Origin: Chloroflexota bacterium
Lineage (GTDB): Bacteria; Chloroflexota; Anaerolineae; Promineifilales; Promineifilaceae
DNA length: 35,764 nucleotides
Assembly (NCBI GenBank): GCA_024223125.1
Contig: JAAEOP010000905.1
Location: 1 to 35,764 of the forward strand
Reading direction: 5' to 3'
The notes beneath the pieces were generated by a model, which made no database searches, was not told the DNA's origin, and was given only the letters and a program-made list of their open reading frames with translations. Made by a program: the position numbers and the translations under genes. Of this stretch, positions 31,214 to 35,764 are shown one piece after another (the stretch's first letter is position 1; each line of letters begins with the position of its first letter).

Positions 31214-32471
31214 TTATTCTAGACCGAAACGGCCGTCATCGTATCGGTTAAACTGATAATGCAACCGCCCATCTTCATGATTGTTCCACAAGATGAGCAG
31301 ATGCGGGTTGCGGGTGTTGCGGGTATTGCGGATATGGTGGACACCAGCCTGGCAGGTCACTTCTAGCAAAGCGCGGATTTGGGAGGGAGCCAATATCGAT
31401 GCATACGTCTTCAAAATAGCTGGATCGGTTTGCAGCTCGGCCAGTTGCTGGGAAATGCCCATTTTGGCCTGGGTTTCCAGCTTAAACGCATGCAGTATAG
31501 CCATACATTTCTCCTGAGTACGGTCGCGACGGCTGAGTAAGTTGTCTTCATCGGTTTTGATGGTTTCTCTGCCGGCGGGATCAATGCTTAAGCGCTGTGC
31601 CAGGGCTGGATATTGGGTTTCATACGGCCGTATCCCCAGCGCCGGATGCAGATTAAGCACTGTTTTTAGACCCATCTCATGCAGCCAGCCCAGAAAGGCA
31701 TCCGGCTCTGGAAACAAGTCGTGGTTCCAGGTATAACCTGTCCAGCCGTTGTAATCGCCTACCTCATACAATGCAGACGGAAAGAGGAACGTCATGGTCG
31801 CGGAAATCTTCCATCAGCTGGGTCAGTTCGGATTGGGTGTAAGCCCAATAACGACCCCACCAGTTGCCCAACGCCCAACGGGGCAGCAAAGGTGCGGAGC
31901 CAGTGACGCGGCCGTAATCCTGGAGGCAGGTTTGGTACGCGCGGCCGTAGCCAAAAAAGTACACATCCAATCCCTCGCCAGGACGGGGTTCCAGCTAGCC
32001 ATCTTTGTTGAAGAGCAGTGTGTGGGAATCATCTACCACCGCCCAACCAGAGCAGGACTTCAACCCTGGTTCCAGAGGAGCGCTGCCGCTGACCGCATCC
32101 AAAGTACGGTATGTGCCCCGAAGATTGTGGGGATCATCGGCCCCATAATGCCAGGTAACGTCGTCCGCCAACAGCGTGATTGTTAGGCTATCGGCCGTGA
32201 AGGGTTGGCCGGTTTGGTAGCTGAGTTGTAGATGTTCTGTTTGGATGGTCAGACGGCCATCTTGCTCCCCGTGTGTAAAATCGGGAACTAGCTGCTGGCG
32301 ATGCCAGAAGGTTTGCGAGGGTTGGTCCTGAAAACGGCCGTGTTCCTCATATTCCAACCGGATCAATCGCGAAGTAAGAACAGTAAACTGTGCCTGACCG
32401 CGCACAATAACAGCATTAACGTCGACTACAGGACGGAAAGGAATTTGAAAATGGGCCGGGATGGGTGACAT
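31214..32471 (-). pseudogene. Glycoside hydrolase family 31 gene, several lesions
   Basis: The start is taken at ATG 32471, with GGAGG 8 nt upstream. It reads as the N-terminal beta domain of GH31 (FRPVVDVNAVIVRGQAQFTV, LIRLEYEEHGRFQDQPSQTFWHR, WHYGADDPHNLRGTYRTLD). An in-frame TAG at 31995-31997 interrupts NKDG|LEPRPG, where TGG would restore the usual DGW. The frame goes on through WALGNWWGRYWAYTQSELTQLME to LSVCIV, then stops. After a small deletion and frame change comes VGDYNGWTGYTWNHDLFPEP and LNLHPALGIRPYE. Beyond GRETIK the sequence no longer matches the barrel, so the catalytic region is largely missing. A further GH31-unlike stretch ends at TAA near 31214. Function lost. Confidence 0.8.
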
Positions 32472-32512
32472 GTGATGAACCTCCAAAAAGCATCATCTCA
32501 ATAACGAACCTG

Positions 32513-35500
32513 TCACGGCTTTTCCACCGTTACCTCACCGCACGGCTGCCCGGTCGTTTCTGAAACTGTTCCGTCAGGCCAAATGATCTGTACATCCGCG
32601 CTGCCAGCCGGCCCCAAACCAAACAGATGCGTGGCGCCATCTTGCGAAAAGTAGCCGTTGCCAGCGTGAACCTCACGGCTGGTTGCGGAGCCATCGGGCA
32701 AGGTGACGATGATGCGTGTACCAACGGCCGTTGGATTAGCGTCATCCCCTGTGAGACGAATCCGTAAGGTGCAGTTGTCGCCGTTGCCGAGATTGTGAAA
32801 GAGAAGCGGATGGTTGTCGTTAACCCCCACGACCACATCTACCCAGCCATCGTTGTCGTAATCGCTAACGGCCGTTCCCCGACCATCATAAGGTACAAAC
32901 AAGCCACTTTCCGACGCAGGCACAACGGTAAAAGAGCCATCCCCCATCCCGCGCAGCCAGTAGCCCACCCCGCCAGTGTATTGCCGCGTTTCGTGATCGG
33001 CATAACTGAAATTGCCTACAAGATAGAGGTCATCACGGCCGTCGTTGTCAAAATCAGCTGTTGTCAACCCATACCCCGTTGTGATTTGGGCTAATTGAGG
33101 GAGTGGGGTGGCGCTGAAACGGCCGTTTCCATCATTGATAAACAGAGAATGTGCTAGCGTATTGGCGGTGAACAACGTTGCATCATCCAATCTGTCGCCG
33201 TAAATATCTTCTAAACTGGCTTCTGCATATGCCAGAAAGGTGTCGTATTTTTCCAGAATAAACGGCATTTCTGCCCCCGTCATTCCCCGCTCACGCACGG
33301 GGCGCAGCACACCGTCCACATATTCCGCCTCGATGATGTCCACATCACCATCGCCGTCTATGTTGCCCGCGTAAACAACGGCAGGATACTCTGGCGAGGC
33401 TGTATATTTTGTGTTTAACCCCAGATTGGCAGCGGCAAAATCCATATGGCCGTCCTGATTGAAGTCGCCGGCGGTGATGCCTGTCCATAACCCCGTCCAT
33501 TGGTCTAATCCTGATTCGGTTGTGGTGTCGGTTAAACGGCCGTTTTCATTCAAAAACAGTCGCACCGCCCCAAACTCCGTCGCTGCCAGCAAATCACCGT
33601 CCCCGTCTGAATCCACATCCAGCCAAATCGCACCCGTTGTCAGGCCCAATTCAAGCAAGTCGGGGGCGATGGCGGCGGTTGCATCCGTAAGTTCGCCGTC
33701 TTCATTGAGGTAAAGATGGCTGGGGGCAGGCAGAGGCCATTGGCCGGGAATTGCCCGTCCGCCGACGAACAAGTCCAAATCGCCGTCGCCGTCCACATCG
33801 CTGGCCGCCATCGCGCCGCCAGATGCGGGCGATTCAGCTTCCCAGCCCATATCGGTAAATGGAAATGGGTTTGCAGAGTCTATGCGGAATTGCGCCGCCA
33901 ATGGCGCGTCCCAGCTTTCGTAACTACTGTAGGTGAGCATTAAATCGGGGGCGGCATTACGGCCGCTCTGGAACCACAACGGCGCGACTTCTTCATATTC
34001 GGCGGGAGCAACGGCGGGCATGAGGGCGAAGGAGCCGCCCACATTCTCATAGAGCGTTCCCGCTTGTCCCAATCCGCCAGCGATGTACAAATCATCGTCC
34101 CCATCTTGATCTGCATCCCCCCACACCACGCCCGGTCCCAACGTGGAGAGGCGGCGCGGCAGCAAAGGCTGCTCGTCAAAATCATCGAATCCTTCATACT
34201 GGTTATCATCAAAATCGCTTTCAATATGGGGGGCAGTTAAGCCCGCGCTGGCAGAAATTTCTTCAAATTGGGGTGCGACGGCCGTCAGCCAATGGGCGGG
34301 CGGCGGGGCGATGGCGCTGTCTGGTTCAACGATGGTGTAGTGTTGATTGGCGGTCAGCGGCTTTCCATCTATTTCAGTAAACCGCTGTGTGTGTCCAGAT
34401 GGCCATTCTACTTCTATCGCTTCGATAGCTTCCCCATCGCCTAACCCAAAGGTGAGGGCGGGCGCGTGGCTGGAAAGATAGCCGCCAGATGTGCTCATCA
34501 GGCGCATCTGTGTGCCGTTGTCAGCGATGAGGGTGACGCGGGAACCAATGCCTTGACTGTTGGATAAACGGCCGTCCAACTCTACAACAACCCGATTATT
34601 AGCCGCATCATTACGATACACGCCTGTGGGTTCATTCATGTAATTGATGATGGCATCTAAATCGCCATCATTGTCTAAATCGGCCAATGTTGCCCCGTGC
34701 CCGATGGCGGCGGTGTCGAATCCCCAAGCGGCGGCCGTTTCTTCAAACGTCAAATCCCCATTATTACGAAAAATGAGATCGTTAGTCACCAACGGTGGAT
34801 AATCGGGGAAATAGGCGGGGGCATTTTGAAATTGGGGCAGGTTGATATTTGCCAGCACGTCGCTGTCCATCAGATCGCCGATCATGCCATTGGTGATCAG
34901 CAAATCGGTGTAGCCATCCACATCCAGATCGGCGAACTTCGTTGTCCATGTCCATTCGCTGGCGGCCACATCCGCCAGCCAGGCGATGTCACTGAAAGAG
35001 CCATCGCCATTGTTCAAAAAGAGGCTGTTACGCATAATTTGCGCTGCCGCTTCATCGGGGGGCATGGTGGTGTCCATCAAGCCGTGCTGGGTCAGGCGCA
35101 ATGTTGCGTCCCGACTGAGCATGTCGCCGACAAAATAATCGGTCAGGCCATCGTTGTTGATGTCGGCAAAATCCATCCCCATCGCAAACATGGGGGAATG
35201 TTGCACCATATCGGGATTGATAAGGCTGAATGTGCCATCGCCGTTGTTGTGGTAAAAGGTATCGGGCGACCAAAAGTCGCTGCTGACGTATAAATCAGGC
35301 CAACCGTCGCCGTCCACTTCGCTGAATGAGGCAGAAAGCCCCCAATAACCGCCGCTGATGCCGGCTGTCGCAGCAACTTCGGTGAAGGTGCTGTCGCCAT
35401 TGTTGCGGAAAAGTAGGTCTGGTTCGCCTAATTGACGCACGCTGAGGCCGTCTTCTGTTTCCACCAATTCAATGCGCGATTGGAAATCTTCGGGAACGAC

Positions 35501-35764
35501 AATTTGACCGTCTACTGTTTCCAGTTTGGGCGTGCCGAATTCGTGGGCAAAATCATGCGGGCGATAGGTGGCGACGAAGAAATCGAGGTCGCCATCTCGA
35601 TCATAGTCGGCGAAGGTGGCGGTTGTGGAGCCACCGGGATAGCCCACGCCCGCCTGCGCGGTGATGTCGGTGAATGTGCCGTTGCCGTTATTGCGATAGA
35701 GCAGGTCGGGGGTGTTCCAGTTGGTGAGGAAGAGGTCGAGATCGTGGTCGTTGTCTATGTCGGC
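32513..35764 (-). CDS. FG-GAP/VCBS-repeat protein with two ASPIC/UnbV domains (partial, over 1083 aa)
   Basis: The frame is open to the right window edge, so the N-terminus is missing. It contains many calcium-binding-type repeats of the form D-x-D-x-D-G-x-x-D-L (for example DYDRDGDLDFF, DLDVDGYTDLL, DVDGDGDLDLFVGG, DFNQDGHMDFA), alternating with FRNNGDxTF segments, typical of beta-propeller FG-GAP/CRTAC1-like proteins. An internal ASPIC/UnbV domain (GIGSRVTLIADNGTQM, VEWPSGHTQRF) and a C-terminal one (VGTRIIVTLPDGSATSR, VQIIWPDGTVSETTGQP) are seen. The protein should be extracellular; no signal is visible because the start is missing. Its biochemical role is unknown. The frame is free of lesions, unlike its neighbour. 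Confidence 0.88.
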   Translation of the reverse strand, partial: ADIDNDHDLDLFLTNWNTPDLLYRNNGNGTFTDITAQAGVGYPGGSTTATFADYDRDGDLDFFVATYRPHDFAHEFGTPKLETVDGQIVVPEDFQSRIELVETEDGLSVRQLGEPDLLFRNNGDSTFTEVAATAGISGGYWGLSASFSEVDGDGWPDLYVSSDFWSPDTFYHNNGDGTFSLINPDMVQHSPMFAMGMDFADINNDGLTDYFVGDMLSRDATLRLTQHGLMDTTMPPDEAAAQIMRNSLFLNNGDGSFSDIAWLADVAASEWTWTTKFADLDVDGYTDLLITNGMIGDLMDSDVLANINLPQFQNAPAYFPDYPPLVTNDLIFRNNGDLTFEETAAAWGFDTAAIGHGATLADLDNDGDLDAIINYMNEPTGVYRNDAANNRVVVELDGRLSNSQGIGSRVTLIADNGTQMRLMSTSGGYLSSHAPALTFGLGDGEAIEAIEVEWPSGHTQRFTEIDGKPLTANQHYTIVEPDSAIAPPPAHWLTAVAPQFEEISASAGLTAPHIESDFDDNQYEGFDDFDEQPLLPRRLSTLGPGVVWGDADQDGDDDLYIAGGLGQAGTLYENVGGSFALMPAVAPAEYEEVAPLWFQSGRNAAPDLMLTYSSYESWDAPLAAQFRIDSANPFPFTDMGWEAESPASGGAMAASDVDGDGDLDLFVGGRAIPGQWPLPAPSHLYLNEDGELTDATAAIAPDLLELGLTTGAIWLDVDSDGDGDLLAATEFGAVRLFLNENGRLTDTTTESGLDQWTGLWTGITAGDFNQDGHMDFAAANLGLNTKYTASPEYPAVVYAGNIDGDGDVDIIEAEYVDGVLRPVRERGMTGAEMPFILEKYDTFLAYAEASLEDIYGDRLDDATLFTANTLAHSLFINDGNGRFSATPLPQLAQITTGYGLTTADFDNDGRDDLYLVGNFSYADHETRQYTGGVGYWLRGMGDGSFTVVPASESGLFVPYDGRGTAVSDYDNDGWVDVVVGVNDNHPLLFHNLGNGDNCTLRIRLTGDDANPTAVGTRIIVTLPDGSATSREVHAGNGYFSQDGATHLFGLGPAGSADVQIIWPDGTVSETTGQPCGEVTVEKP

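Noticed and set aside
34697..35293. Plus-strand open frame of 198 codons opposite the FG-GAP gene
   Set aside because: It is a shadow of the regular D-x-D-G repeats on the minus strand. The translation shows repetitive, family-less sequence.
1..35764. tRNA, rRNA or riboswitch genes
   Set aside because: No cloverleaf, rRNA core or familiar riboswitch consensus was recognised by eye on either strand. Dedicated covariance searches would be needed to exclude short ones.

Overview
The window most resembles a chromosomal contig from a filamentous or Anaerolineae-like member of the Chloroflexota. This is inferred from gene content: tandem Ser/Thr kinases with Pro/Thr-rich linkers, a penicillin-acylase-family exoenzyme, a membrane-anchored DtxR-FeoA fusion with a split FeoB, a MoxR/SRPBCC/VWA (CoxD-CoxE-like) set and an FG-GAP/ASPIC protein. 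No rRNA or tRNA was seen that could fix the taxonomy. The 8-bp palindrome ACGGCCGT is heavily iterated (about 55 sites counted by eye), comparable in style to cyanobacterial HIP1. It is missing from two stretches, 1-2364 and 27253-31115, both rich in mobile or decayed DNA.

Layout. 1-760: wreckage, made up of the N-terminal part of an IS1634-type transposase, a 28-codon stub and a DinB-family pseudogene split by a 95-bp MITE. 762-3729 (minus strand): proC, a MenC/N-succinylamino-acid-racemase enolase-superfamily enzyme and a short prepilin peptidase, separated by MITE copies and heptamer repeats. 3871-9063 (plus): penicillin-acylase-family hydrolase, a pRiA4b ORF-3-like protein with a C-terminal zinc ribbon, a coupled 271-aa unknown and a nucleoside 2-deoxyribosyltransferase-like protein. 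9143-13559 (plus): a MITE, an SDR dehydrogenase, MoxR ATPase, a decayed C39-like peptidase, a DUF1997/SRPBCC protein and a VWA protein.

13569-16911 (minus): ferrous iron uptake operon, with a membrane-anchored DtxR-FeoA regulator and FeoB split into GTPase and permease genes, behind a good sigma70 promoter. 17032-17892: a DapF homologue in which both catalytic cysteines are serine. 17889-18154: remnants of excisionase-like and Fic genes. 18310-19774 (plus): a 42-aa peptide, ClpS, an 85-aa unknown and a class I methyltransferase interrupted by tandem in-frame UGA-UGA codons followed by a perfect hairpin. 19830-23410 (minus): two overlapping receptor-like Ser/Thr kinases, divergent from a membrane-anchored CBM9-like protein and a lipoprotein-type MscS channel. 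25527-27917: a 796-aa protein of unknown family. 28163-31108: an accessory island with a truncated ISAs1 transposase, an EamA exporter, a small membrane protein, an ABATE/CGNR regulator with a clear promoter and operator-like repeats, and a BTAD-domain remnant. 31214-35764: a multiply mutated GH31 pseudogene and a large partial FG-GAP/ASPIC protein.

The strongest observations are these: (i) a MITE family with GTAAC termini and 8-bp target duplications, one copy being an insertion whose removal restores a reading frame; (ii) heptanucleotide tandem repeats with inverted arms between many genes, some supplying gene 3' ends; (iii) the UGA-UGA methyltransferase with a SECIS-like hairpin; (iv) the Ser/Ser DapF homologue; and (v) the ACGGCCGT signature and its local absences.
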